Positions 1 to 12,300 of a DNA stretch of 64,000 bases are shown here, piece after piece. This stretch comes from Omphiscola glabra (taxonomy: Eukaryota > Mollusca > Gastropoda > Lymnaeidae). Location: assembly GCA_964017045.1 (NCBI GenBank), contig OZ024794.1, forward strand, positions 52,605,608 through 52,669,607, given 5' to 3'. Made by a program: the position numbers and the translations under genes. The first letter of the stretch is position 1. Each line of letters opens with the position of its first letter. Under the pieces are notes generated by a model that ran no database searches, had not been told where the DNA came from, and was given only the letters and a program-made list of their open reading frames with translations.

Positions 1-323
1 AGAATAGATTAAATGTACAATGTCTCTGCTAATCAGGCTAAATACATCTAAATTTCAACCTGTCTATTGCAGGATTTTCGGTCCATAATCTTTGACTTTC
101 CATTGTCACTAAAAAAAAAAAGTACTGGTAAGCTTGCTTATCTGAGTGTTGGGCAAAGACTGGTATGGAGATAATTACTGAAATCACATCAGCTTGACTG
201 GAAATTTGAACCATGGATTATATGAGGGCTTGATCTATACCATACCACCATGGGTCAACCCGATCAATAAAAACAAACAAAAATTAAAAACAGAGAAGAA
301 CATGAATGAATGGGTTTACTCAC

Positions 324-1889
324 CACTCTGGTCATCTTGGCTGGTTTGATAAATTGTATTCAAAGTCATATCCTCTCCATTGCTTGCAACAGCATTGACA
401 TCAACATGGCCTACATTGTTCATACCAACAACATGTTTCGTGTCGTACAGTTCACGACACACAATGCATAGGTGACTGATCCATTTTTGAAGGTCCTCCT
501 TTGATGAGGCCCAAAAAACCTGTGGCCGACTTAACTTGCTCACAAAGGAGAATGAGTGATCCCTTAGGACAGAGGGTTTCCACTTGGCTGCATAAATGTA
601 AATTACTTTCATACACTTTGCATTTGTTTCTTTGGCAGCCCTTTCATTTTCAAATACTTCGATCCTGGGATTGTGTGTTCTAGTGCCAGTATAAAGTACA
701 CACCACACATCAGTGTAGGTTCTGCTCTATAAGAAATATATGATATTTTTTCTTTAAATATTATATTAATTTTGTCTTAAAATTCTGTACTAAACCTAAC
801 AATTTTTAAAAAAATTTTGTTGAAAATAAAAACTTGAAAACTGATATTGGCATTGATATGAATACCACTGCACAAGAATGAGTACTGCATAATTTTTAGA
901 ACAAACAAAAAATGTTTTTTTTAAAGAGAACAGAAAAAAAATATTTATACTCTCATCTATTAAAATCACACTATTGTCAAAATTGATTTTTAGTGGGAAG
1001 ACCTTTCCTGTCACTAAAATTTTAATAAATTATTGAACCAAATTGAATAAATCAATTTCTTTTAAATTTCAAACTTGAAATAAGTTGAAATATGAAATTA
1101 TTTAACAACAGATATACCAAAATATAATTGATAGACTATAGTGTGCTGCCAGAATAAGCTGTGTCCAGATGTGTACCAAAGTTCAGTTTTCTATTCTAGG
1201 CTTCTAAAGTGGAGCCTAAAGAAATTTTGCCTCAAAGATGTTTGGGACAGATAAATAAACAAAGAATCTATTCTCATGTCAAGTGACACATAATTATGCT
1301 TTTTATAAAAAAAAAAGTTTATTCACTGAGGACATTGCATTTTATACATTTCTCTCTTGCTATAATTAAGTAGGGAGGCCTGCTGGGAATGATAATCATA
1401 CTTTACTTTTCAACAGGAAATCTGGATTTTACTTCCTGCCATGCTGGATATATGCCTACACATATTACCCAGATAAGGCTCACAAATATGATTCTAAAAT
1501 GGTAGGTTTTTGAAAGGATTAAGTTCCTTGTTTGACAAGAACATTAGATAGTGCCTTAAGTGACTACTAAAAAAGTATTACAGACAGCTGATATGTCTTA
1601 GAATATAAAACTGAACAACACACAGAGTGAATCTTTAAGAAGTTCTGCTTTTAAATTATATTTTTCCTAACAATAAAAATCGTCTAACTCAAAATTATTT
1701 ACATTATTGAAAGTAGCCAAATTGTTAATTTCATTTAAATTTTAAATCTATAAATTGTTAAATTTCAATCTACACAAAGTCAAAAATACTTTAATGTAAT
1801 AAAATACATTTAAAAAAAAGCTACATCAAGTAACTTACCGTAAAGAAAAAAGGAACTTTTAGTGTCAGTTTCCCTGCAAGTGCCTCCAT
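324..1889 (-). CDS. PH-domain adaptor, DOK-like, first two coding exons (partial)
   Basis: Two exons on the minus strand join in phase: 1889-1839 (ATG at 1889, 17 codons, donor GTAAGT) and 726-324 (acceptor TTATAG, donor GTGAGT). The joined N terminus, MEALAGKLTLKVPFFFT followed by SRTYTDVWCVLY, has the start of a PH domain (GKL strand, then W-C-V-L-Y and R-I-E-V-F-E). SSKEDLQKWISHL supplies the C-terminal helix with the invariant Trp. A PH domain placed this close to the start, in an adaptor-like chain, resembles DOK/IRS docking proteins, which recruit signalling partners to tyrosine kinases at the membrane. The PTB domain that would prove DOK identity would lie left of the window. PH fold is likely; the family name is inference. 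Confidence 0.55.
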
Positions 1890-1910
1890 CTTTCAGATAG
1901 ATTTATACAT

Positions 1911-1952
1911 AGTGAGATTGTTGTCTCACTATAGTGAGATTGTTGTCTCACT
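1911..1952. repeat. Two tandem copies of a 20-bp hairpin
   Basis: AGTGAGATTGTTGTCTCACT occurs at 1911-1930 and again at 1933-1952, separated by AT. Each copy is itself an inverted repeat (7-bp stem AGTGAGA/TCTCACT, 6-base loop). On the minus strand the pair lies about 20 bases upstream of the DOK-like ATG, so it may be in the 5' leader or proximal promoter. Confidence 0.85.
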
Positions 1953-2580
1953 ACTGGTACAGGAATACCAATTCAAATAACAACCAACTTCCTTTGTCTA
2001 AAAAGAAAATGAAATGGATACTTTTTTAAATACAACTTTTATGATACACACACATACTTTATGGAAAATGAAGATTTAATTTAAAATAAAGACACATGCA
2101 CTCACTTCTTTCCTTGGGTTTGAAATGTTTTTTAGTTGAAATCTTTAAATTAAACTTTTTCAGTGGTTCACTTACACTATCTATATATGTCTGAAACAAG
2201 CCACCTTCTCTACCATCCGTAAAAATTTTAACAAAAGTCTGTAAAAACATTTAGATATCCATAAAAAGTGAAATTTTTAAAAAATGTTTTGAAGTGACTG
2301 CAATGGGAAATACCTTCAAGCTTGCTTTACACATAAATTATCATTTTCAGACTTTATTTAACACTGAAGATAATGTCATAGAATAGATGTAACAGGATAG
2401 GCTCATGCTTCATGGTCATATAACATAAGAGTCAAAAAGTATTTATGGATACCGGTACCAGGTATTTGAAGAAAAAAATAGTGTTATGGTTACAACAATT
2501 TTATATTACAATATGCCTTTAAAACAAGTATGCTTGTCCATAAAAATATTTGAGAATTATAATATTATTTAGTAAATAAG

Positions 2581-2690
2581 AGGGAGAGACTGCAATCAGG
2601 TTAGGTAGAAGGAAATAGTGAAACAAGGAATGGGAAACAAAAGACGCAACAAAACAACAAAATGAATAACTTGACAAAGAAACTCCTCAA
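2581..2690. repeat. Fragment of the foldback-type repeat also seen at 43.97 kb
   Basis: GGGAGAGACTGCAATCA at 2582-2598, a diverged stretch with GGAAAT, and GCAACAAAACAACAA near 2648 recur in the same order at 43964-44060 and in its inverted arm. This is a partial copy of the same non-autonomous element. Confidence 0.5.
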
Positions 2691-3659
2691 TAGGATTCGG
2701 GCGTCATAAATTTGATTTTCTATAAATGTGGCTCTTAAGTTTTTTAAGCAGAGTCTCATGATACTCAAAAAAAAGTTTTTCCGCAAGGATCTCATAGCTG
2801 ATCAAAAGTATGGAATTATACAAGGATGTGACTGGTTTAGACTTTTAATGTGGAAAAATTAACATTTACACATTTTTAAGTGGCAAGATGCTTGGAATAA
2901 ATAAAAAGAAATACCTTTTTCAAAATATCGGAACCAAATTACACAAAATTCATGAATTTGTAATTGCATTACATTTTGAAAATTATTTACTTCCAACAAA
3001 ACAATAATATAGAGGATCATTCTAATACTATAACCCACACTGAATTAAGAAATTCTGACCTTTAAAATCATGAACAAATTAATAAAGGAAGTACTTTAAA
3101 GACTGTTGAACGCTATTTCATTTACATGCCAAGGAAATTTTAACAAAGCACTTGACTTATACTTATACCCGGTCCAAGTAAATGATTTGTTTTAATTCAT
3201 CAGCTGGCTTTTGCAATCCCATATTAATGGTGAACTATAATCCAGTGACTCATCATAAGAGAAAAGAAACTTGAGAACTAAAAGCACACAGCTAAAATTC
3301 TACATGGTTAATGACCCTTTTATAAATTTAGTTTTTAATTTTAAGAATAAAAAGAAAAATTTGTTTTAAAAAATTGTAAACTGCACAATGCATCTGTGTC
3401 CCCCTCATAATCAGGCACAACAAGCCATGAATCATGAAGATTTGCACAGGCTGAGCATAGAAACACATTTTCATTATAAAAATTTGAAAAATATTCCATA
3501 GAGAGTAATAAGGCACTAATTTTTTTTTTTAAAAAGAATTAAATATGTTAGGAAATCCTTCAAGATTTTTTTTTTTTAATTTGAAATAGATTCAATTACA
3601 TCATAGACAATTAATCAACTCATATAGGGATATCAATTCATTTTTATTTTAATTTTCTT

Positions 3660-4450
3660 TTTTTGGGCAAACCGATGATCGGTTTTGGAAATCTGATTTT
3701 AAATCGGTTATCAGTTTTTTTACAATTAGGGCTCGAATCATGCAGGAATACATGGGAACAGCTGTCCTGTACTTTTTTTTTTGCTAAGGGGAGGGTGGTT
3801 GGTTCTTGGGTAAATTCCCACAATAATCCTCCAAGTATTGATCCTTATTTACAATACATTCCAAACTATTCCTTTAAAAGACTGTAAGCTACATTGTGTG
3901 TGTGTGTGAGTGATGTGGGGGGGAGGGGAATTTTTTTTGGCCCACTTCATATTATTGAAATAGTTTTTTTTTAATTGAGTATTCTTTTTACTTTGTAATT
4001 TTCATTAATTAATGGAGAAAAAATAATGGGAGACTGGGATCTCCGAACTATTAAATATCTATCACAGAATAAATGCTTGCAATAACAAGGCGACCACTTT
4101 CCCACACAAAAAAAAAATCCAGTTACAAGCGGTTTTTACCATTGGTCACCTTGTATATATATATATGGTGTGTGGTATAGTCAGATATATGAAGCATTAG
4201 CAAGAATCCTTCCAATTTTAAGCATTCTGCATCATTTTTATTTTGTTACAGTGCTTTATTTATTAAATAATAATACAAATACATTTACTTTTAGTTAATA
4301 GCATTTTATTCTTTTTAAATCTGTTTTTTGTCACTTTTTTTTCTTTTTCTTCATATCATGATTAGAAATAATTCGATGATTGGTTTGTGAAAATAAAAAA
4401 CTGATTATCAATTTGAAACCAATAACTGGAAATCTGGTTATTGTTTAACA
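3660..4450. repeat. Possible decayed repeat with related ends; microsatellites
   Basis: Related sequences rich in ATCGGTT/AAATCTG occur at about 3667-3715 and 4370-4440, as if they were the ends of an old element. A GT run at 3895-3909 and a TA run at about 4154-4165 lie between. No coding content was recognised. Confidence 0.25.
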
Positions 4451-5029
4451 AAAATATTTTTTAAAAAACAAAGCAAAATGTGAGCAAAAAACACTTTAGA
4501 AGTCTTATTAAAATGATGTAGTGGGATGAAAAAAGCCATTAAAAGTTTTTAAACAAATCAGACTTCAATGGCAGACACTTAATTCTGACTATGTAGTTTA
4601 CTCCATTTATCTCACTTCCTGAGTGAGAAAAAGTTTGAGTATCAGATGTAAGTTGTGGGCTGACATAACTTTAATAGTGTAATTTTAATAAATGTAGGTT
4701 ATAACTTGTACCACAGGTAACAAAAAGTTACAAGCATCCTCATCATAAATGTTATCATTTTGCAACTAAGCGAGGATCATGCTAATGCAATTGATACATG
4801 TACACATAAAGTCTTCCTTTAAAAGCAATGTGTTACCATTTATTAAAGATTTTTAAACACAATAACAAAATGCTGTGTTATCAAATTTTCTGATACAGAT
4901 TTTTTTTTAATCATTTTAAGGATTTAATTATTCATGAATAATATTTTTATTTCAGGAGGCTGATAAGAATGTCACAGCACATTCTATATCCAAAGACAAC
5001 CAGCTCAGCGAGATAGTTCTTGTATAAGG

Positions 5030-8000
5030 CAACAGTCATCGTTATAAGAACAGTTTCTTATGCTTTTATAACCATGATGGTAAATCAGTACAACAAAAAA
5101 TGAAGTAAAATTTTTTGCTTTCTTCTCAGTCCTCACTGCCTGAGTCAAATTAATTTATAAAGCTTATTAGTCTAACTTAGCAAAAAGACATGTTGGAGAT
5201 AGGCACTGACCTTGTTCCTTGAGAACCTGAACTTTGCTGATAACATTAGATAACTGTCTGATATGGGCAGTACTTTAGGCCTTAAATGTAAACACAAGAA
5301 ATACAGTGTTCATGTAAAGAAAATGCCAGATAAAAGGCAATCAGACAATCAGTTTGTACATCAAGCAACTGGAAGATGAGATGATTTTTGAGGACCTAGA
5401 GGAGTGATTGTGACAAGTAAATAAAAGTGAGGATAAGCAAAACTAATAAGGCTCCTAATTTAAGGATTGACCAGCCAGAGCTGGAAAGCTACTAGCCATC
5501 TAAACAGAATTTGGAAGTTTTTGTCAGGCTAAATGCCTCTGAAAAATCTATAGAATCTTCTGCTCAAAGACAATCTGCAATGAAGCATTGCAACCAAAAT
5601 ACAGAACTACAACCAATGGACAAACAGTTCAGGCTCATGGAGATAGCGTGCTTATGTATTGCTCATGAATGCCACCAAGGTCACTTGGACATGCCACAGA
5701 TGGAGCACCCCAAGCACAAGTGAGCACTTAAGGCCTGAGTAAATGAACAAATGTCATCACATGTTCACATGTAATTTACCCACTTAAGATACAAACAATA
5801 AATCAGTTGTTGCCTCAAAGGAGGAATTAATGAATACTTATACCCTAGTGCGCAATTTTACAAATTTTCATGATGAGGAAATTTTTTTTTATTTGTAAGT
5901 AATTTATATTACTTTTTAACCAGTTATTGTTATACTGACACTGACAACAATAGCTGTGTAAAGACTAGAGTATCATCTTTGTCCTTCATTTGGAGCTTAA
6001 AACTTAATGCTATTAATCATGTCCTAGATATGTATTCCAAATGGGTTTAAATTTAAGTCCAAACTATTGCTCCATCAATAGCACCTGAAGATTTTTCTAA
6101 GGTGGTTTTGTCAGAAGTGTGTAGTCCTTGTTTGTTTGTTTTAAAACTCATTTAGCAGCCTAGTAATTGGCCACTTAAACTTTTCATGTGATATTTTCGG
6201 ACTGCTTCTATTGTTTTATCTCAGTTAAGGAATCTACTAGCTTTTCTGACAAATGCCTGTGTTTTAATGTAAATTGATGCTTTGATTTCTTTTGTAAAGT
6301 ACTAGAAAACAGGAACCTCAGTGTAAATGAAAAGTGTAATAAGTAGGAGACTGGGAATTAACAACAATTTGCTGTTTTCACTCAGAATTCATAAGGCATA
6401 AGATGGGTTCTTTTCATTTTTTTTTTAATCTTTCAATTTGTTCTGTTTTTGTAATTGCCCAAGAAGACTTTTTGATACCACTTTTGATGTTTTGTTTTCT
6501 TCCTTGTGTTAACCTTTTTTTTTTTTCATATCTCATATTTTATAAATGAAGCTGGAAAATGTTTCTGTAACACTTATCACTACCAACTGTTCTGCAGTTT
6601 ATTCATGTATGGTTCCCTGTTAAAGTAGCTACATTTTCATAATCCCATAATTGATCTTCACTATCTTATCTCTTTATAACAAGAAAATTATTCATATTAC
6701 AGGTGATTTAATGCATCTCAACCAGATTCCCAGCAATGCTAAAGCATCAGAGTATGGAACCTCAGGTTGCAAACACCCAGAAACTTGGGAAACTGTTGCT
6801 ATGTGTGGATTAAAATTTTAATAAATGCAAAACAAAGCAAGAAAAGATCACAGAAAACTTTTTTTTTTTAAATTTAGGCTTCTAAATAAACTCCTTGAGG
6901 TAGATATTGTGAAGATATTTTCACAAAGTAATTCTATGGCAACAGTTAGAGCCATTGATTTAAAACTCTTAGTAAAAAAAGATAAATTTTCATTGTTGTG
7001 ATATTTCCCTATTGGAAATTCTCAAGACTTAGATTTTTTACATGTTTATTTTGTTTTTAAAGGATATTAAAATGTTCATATATTCTAACATCTTTTCCTG
7101 AATTGGGAATTCTTGTAAAAAGATTTTTTAAATCTTAAAAATACCAAAATAAAATTATTAAAACCCAATTTTCATTTCCAATATATTCATAAATTTTAAT
7201 GTTAATAATACTTATAAAATTTGCCATTTGTAAAATACATCAGGAACCGAGCAACAGTGACATGAGTATTATAATTTTTATTTCAACCACCTCTGGGCCT
7301 ATGTCAAGATTGAAAGAAAAATATTATATAGTTTTGACCATTGTTTGGGCAGGTCATTTCTCATAGCTTTTCACCAACAATTTTTCATGATCATAGTAGT
7401 GTTATGAGGCCCTATCCTGACCTTTAAAAAATATTGAGAGCAAAAAATGTTAAATTTATGAATATATTTTCTGCTCTTTAGCTTTGCAGCAGATAGCACC
7501 CACTAATTCACAAATGTGATTAAAAGAAATCAAACCAGCACTTAGAATTGGTGATGCCATACACCTTACAAAGTTCGGAGGTTCTTCAATTATAAACCAA
7601 AACTAGTAGATATCAGAAAACTTTAAAATGTTAAAAATGGTTTTAATTTTTAAACGAACATAGTTTGTGATTACATATTAGTTCAAATGGGACCTAAGTT
7701 GTGCTTAACTGGTTAAAAACTGGCTACAAGAGAAGCATGCTGTGGTAAAAGATATCACATGAAATTATGAAAATTCCTTAAACAAAACAATAAATAAAAG
7801 AATTAAAGATTTTTTAGATGATACAATGACAGGGGTTACAGAAGAATTTTCCAACTTGATAATTTTCTGTGCAAATTGATGAGCCTACTAATTTAGCGGA
7901 AAGCTCATGTACATGGATTCATTTGTCTCCTTAAATTAAGACTTAATGAAAATTTAAAGTGAATCAATTTCTATGCTGAACAGAACTTATCAAGCCTACA

Positions 8001-9360
8001 GAAGGACATCATATTTTTTTTACTCTGCATCAAATTTCTTAGAGAAGAAATTATTTCATGAGTGCTGTGCTGAGAAATTTTTACAGTGGGGGGTTATTAA
8101 GGTATTTACTACCCTTGCAAAGAAAGTTTTTTTTAAAACACACTGTTTTTAAAAACAAAGAATCCATAGTTTCAAAAACCTTACAGGCAACACTAAAGCC
8201 TGTATTAGACCCTGTTGTAAATGTGGTATATAATATATACCAAGTCAAGACTATTAAAAGCACACTTTAAAAAAACATTTGCATATCTATGGCAATAGCA
8301 GCTCAGTAAAAATCTTTGCTTTTATGTAATATAATGATTTAAGATATAATTAGTAGTGGTAAATGGTAATTTGTGTTTCTTGAATTCCAAGTGCAGCAGA
8401 AAGAAATTCTGAACTTTGGGATAGCTTATGTCACTATTCACTTATTATATTAATAACATTAAGTTTTAATTTTTTTTTAAAGTGGGGGTGGTGTGTAGTG
8501 TCTTGGAGAAAATAATTAAACTGTGACTGTGGTAGGTGGTGTTATTAGTGGTCAAGTGGAAAGTTATCATGACTCATGACCTATTAATACTATTAATATT
8601 AATAATTAATATCAATCATTGATAGATTAAAATGTACAATAACAAAATAAATAAAAGCACTTACTTGTGTAATCCTGGCTAGCCTATGCTACATTAACTT
8701 GAGTTTGAGCAAGAATAGTAATAGTAAGATGCTTATTGTACTATACTTAGACTTATACTTATTATAATTATTGGTTTATACTTTTCTTTTTTTCAAAAGA
8801 AGTTTAACATTCCTAAAGTCAGTTTTCTGTCTGAGCAAATAACAACTAACGTTCTCCCAGAAGAAGGAAGTTATGAATTACAATGAAAGCATTGAAAGCG
8901 TATCATGTTTGGAATTATACTTCCTCATTAACTTTAGGCCTAAATGTTTTTACTTTATTTTAGAGCATGAATCGAAGAAAACAATTTTTAATAGAACTGG
9001 CGTAATAAATATCAAGTAAATTTACCATCAATAGACAAAAAACTGTTAAAAACTTAAATCCTTTCTATTTTCCAGTTCATTAAATAAATTGTTTTGGAAA
9101 ATTGTTTTTATTTATTCTAAGTTTATTTTAAAATCCAATAATTATTTGCTTTAAAAATAGCATTTGTACTGTAAAGAGTACATTTTCCGTTTGACTTTTT
9201 GAAATCGGCTAGGAAACGAAGCGTTGTTTCAAAATGGCTACCTTAATGATAAAAACAGTTGTTGTTCATTCAATAATAAGATTAAAAATATAAATGCCTT
9301 TTTAGTTTTACCAATTTAGATAATTCAAATAGATAATTATACCAAATCTTTTGAAAGGTA
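5030..9360. other. Non-coding stretch with a possible hAT transposase remnant
   Basis: No convincing exon is seen. The best open frames here (70 codons at 5511-5723 and 8058-8270) lack splice sites and domain matches. At about 7530-7900 short broken frames resemble hAT/ZBED-type transposase segments: KPALRIGDAI near 7530, and KRIKDFLDD with TGVTEEFSN near 7797-7860, followed by a stop. The likeness is weak and from memory. The rest is AT-rich with homopolymer runs. Confidence 0.3.
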
Positions 9361-12300
9361 ATGGGTTCAGGCTCAAGCAATCAAATCCTCGACTCTTCTA
9401 CAGGAGATAAAAAGTCTCGAAAGAAGAGTGAAAGTGAAACAAGATCAACCAGAGTACTTCCAAATATATCTAAAAATGGATTAATTATTGAAAATAAAAC
9501 CGATTGTGATTCGGGTATAGAAAATAATGCAAGGTATTTTTAATAAAGGGGTTTGTACAAATATTTGGTAAATGTTGAGAGATATCACCCCGTTTTTTAC
9601 CATGGCCGCCAACTTGATTGCTGTGAACCGTAAAATTAAGAATAAAGTGTTTAAAAATAATGAAACAAATTCCTAAATGTATCCCTGAACCCTAAACCTA
9701 ACCTGAACCATAAATGTATCCCTAACGAAGTCACAGTGATATCTCTCAACATTAGCCAGTTGGGTGGTATTACAATACTAATTTTGTAATTATTACCAAC
9801 TCAGCCAACTGCTAACTAATGATAAATGAGTGTAGTGATATTAATATTATTATTATTAGAAATACTAATACTTAAGTCTAAATAGAAATTATTTAAATTA
9901 AATTATTGTCATTAAGGATAGTAATCTATTATATGTCAATCATTTTATGAGTTATATGTCAATCATTTTATGAGAGATAAATCATGATGATAAAGAAAGT
10001 ATTGTCATCGTCCTTAACTTTAGCACCATCAGTATTTTCCTATGCCTATGTGATATGTGGCCAATGTTTTCTTTAATCACCCATTGCTGGTTCCATGTCT
10101 GTGCCTGCCTGGTGACGCTTTCCATATTATTTTCAAATTCAACTCATCTTTACTTCCTTTATATGTTAATGTAGTCAAATTCCATTACTATTGGAATAAT
10201 TGGTATGTATAATGTTGATATTACTCTTCCTGACCATTTAATCTTTAATATACTTACTCCTTAGCCTTAAGTTGTTTATGAAGGTTTGAACAATTTTTGT
10301 TTGCCCATGCCCATACAATACATACAGAGTTGCCAGCACTTCATAAATTTACTGACTATTAATAAAAATTTGATCTCCAATGACTTGTCCGTTAATGTCT
10401 GTAAAAATTTTAGGATGCCCACTCTGACATTAAATAAAAAATATTTACAAATTTTTGTAAAAAGACTTTCTATCAAAAATGAGTTTAACCACACTAAGTG
10501 TAGAAAATAATTTAAATTCTCTTAAAATGCATTACACAAATAAGTGTAGATGAGCTCTATGTACCTAAGAATTTGAATTGGATGTACCGGTAATATAGAA
10601 GAAATGTAAATGTTTTATTTTTAATGATTTTTTGAAAATATTTCTGCTCAGATAGTCTTTGTGTAAATACATTTTTACAAATTATTTCTAATTTTTAGTG
10701 TGTTTAAACTCTTCTTTGATAGAGAGTCTTTTTAAAAATGTTTAAATTTTTTTTGTCCTGCTTTTTAGTATTAAAATGTTAATCTGTATATTATCAACAA
10801 AATAAGAATTTTTATAATTTTTAAAAAGATATTGTTATAAAACTCTGTTATTTGAAATGAGGATCCTATACTATAACAGTAACACTGAAACTAATACTAA
10901 GATGACTCTGGACAAACTGACTAAAAAAAGCTATGAAAATTAACTAACTTACTGTGTTGACACAACATTTATTCTCTCACATTATTTATTGGTTTTTACA
11001 ATTCAGACCATTCACAATACAAGACTACCAACACAATTCACAAATCATAACATTCAATACACAAATGAAAATATGTCATTCACATTCAAAACAAATGACA
11101 TAGGATGAGGGGGATCCCATGTGCAAACAAAAAGAATTACACTGGACAAACAAACAAGATGGGGGATTGAGCAGAAAGAAAGTCTTTGAATAATCTTTAA
11201 AAGAGAAACTAACGGGGAAATCTCTGTGTTTGTGATTTCTCCTTGCTTGCTTTAAATCTGTATGATCATAATTAGGAGAATTTCAACACTGCTGAAAATG
11301 TCATTAAATAAACTAATAATACAGATATTAAATATTTTCAAGTCTCATGATCGTTACATATAACTTCGAGTAACAATAGTCGTATGAGAGCTTATTTTAT
11401 TATTTTAAGTTTCATGGTCCCAAGTACATTTTAAAGATTTGTCCATAAGATAGGTTTGTCAATAAAATTGTCGTTATTTACAATATATTTTTGTAAATGA
11501 AAGTTTTTTTAGTTGTCAACCCTGTATGTTTAACAAAACAACTTTCAAAAACTTGATTGATATGCATCACTTTGCTGGGAATTACCCAGGTAAAATTTCA
11601 TTTTGCTCTGATTTTAAAAAAGATTTTTTAAAAATTAGGTAGAAATTAACTAAAATTCAGAGCATTATACATTAATGGCACTTATGTATTTGGATAATTT
11701 GGGTTTTCAGTTTGATGCATATAGAGAGTGATACTACTTTAGGAAATCCAAGAGAGTTAATGAATATTGAAGCCAATCCGACTTCACCTTACACTTCTTA
11801 TCAACAGGTAATATTTTGGCTTTAAAAATTATTCATGAATAAATCATATCAATGGTATCTCCTTATTGAGACCTGTAGCAAACAACTATTTTTGTGTGTT
11901 TTTTATTTTAATCATATATTTTGCATGAGTTGTTTTAAGCTTGTGCTGTAAATTAATGCTGGTTCTAACTACAAAGTTTTTTTTAGTGTAATTCAGGGAA
12001 GCAACACCCTACTAAATAAGAATATTGCAACTTTTCTTAGTGATGTTTGATGAATGAAATTAAATATATCCATTAAAATTTTTATAAAATTCTCTAATAT
12101 TGGGATTGTTTAATAAAGTTGGGAGAAAGTCCTTCAAGAATAGTTTTTTACATTTCAGGTTGATGTCTCACCAAGCCAACTAATTTGTGAGCTGGAAAAT
12201 AAAATAAAACAACGAGAGCAAGAGGTAAGTCTGTTAATAAAACATTAATTTTGGTTAGTGAGTGAAAATGCTAGAAATTGTTTACTTATATGAATAAATC

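Larger units (their letters stand above)
1417..5027 (+). other. Possible last two exons of a plus-strand gene (doubtful)
   Basis: Two stretches look like exons. At 1417-1501 (acceptor CAACAG, donor GTAGGT) one frame reads KSGFYFLPCWIYAYTYY, then PDKAHKYDSKM: hydrophobic, then charged. At 4956-5027 (acceptor TTTCAG) the phase-matching frame reads EADKNVTAHSISKDN, then QLSEIVLV and a stop. Together they would make a membrane segment and a cytoplasmic tail ending in hydrophobic residues. Against this, no upstream exon in the same phase was found, the first stretch lies antisense inside the DOK-like intron, and another frame is open too. No function is proposed. Confidence 0.22.

Noticed and set aside
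501..683. Plus-strand frame opposite the PH exon
   Set aside because: The minus strand has PH-domain motifs and matching splice sites; the plus frame has neither.
8058..8270. 70-codon plus-strand frame
   Set aside because: No domain likeness or splice sites, and the opposite strand is open as well; treated as chance.
9671..9710. CCCTAAACCTAACC as interstitial telomere sequence
   Set aside because: Only about two degenerate units, lying within a MITE-like element; too short to support a telomere origin.
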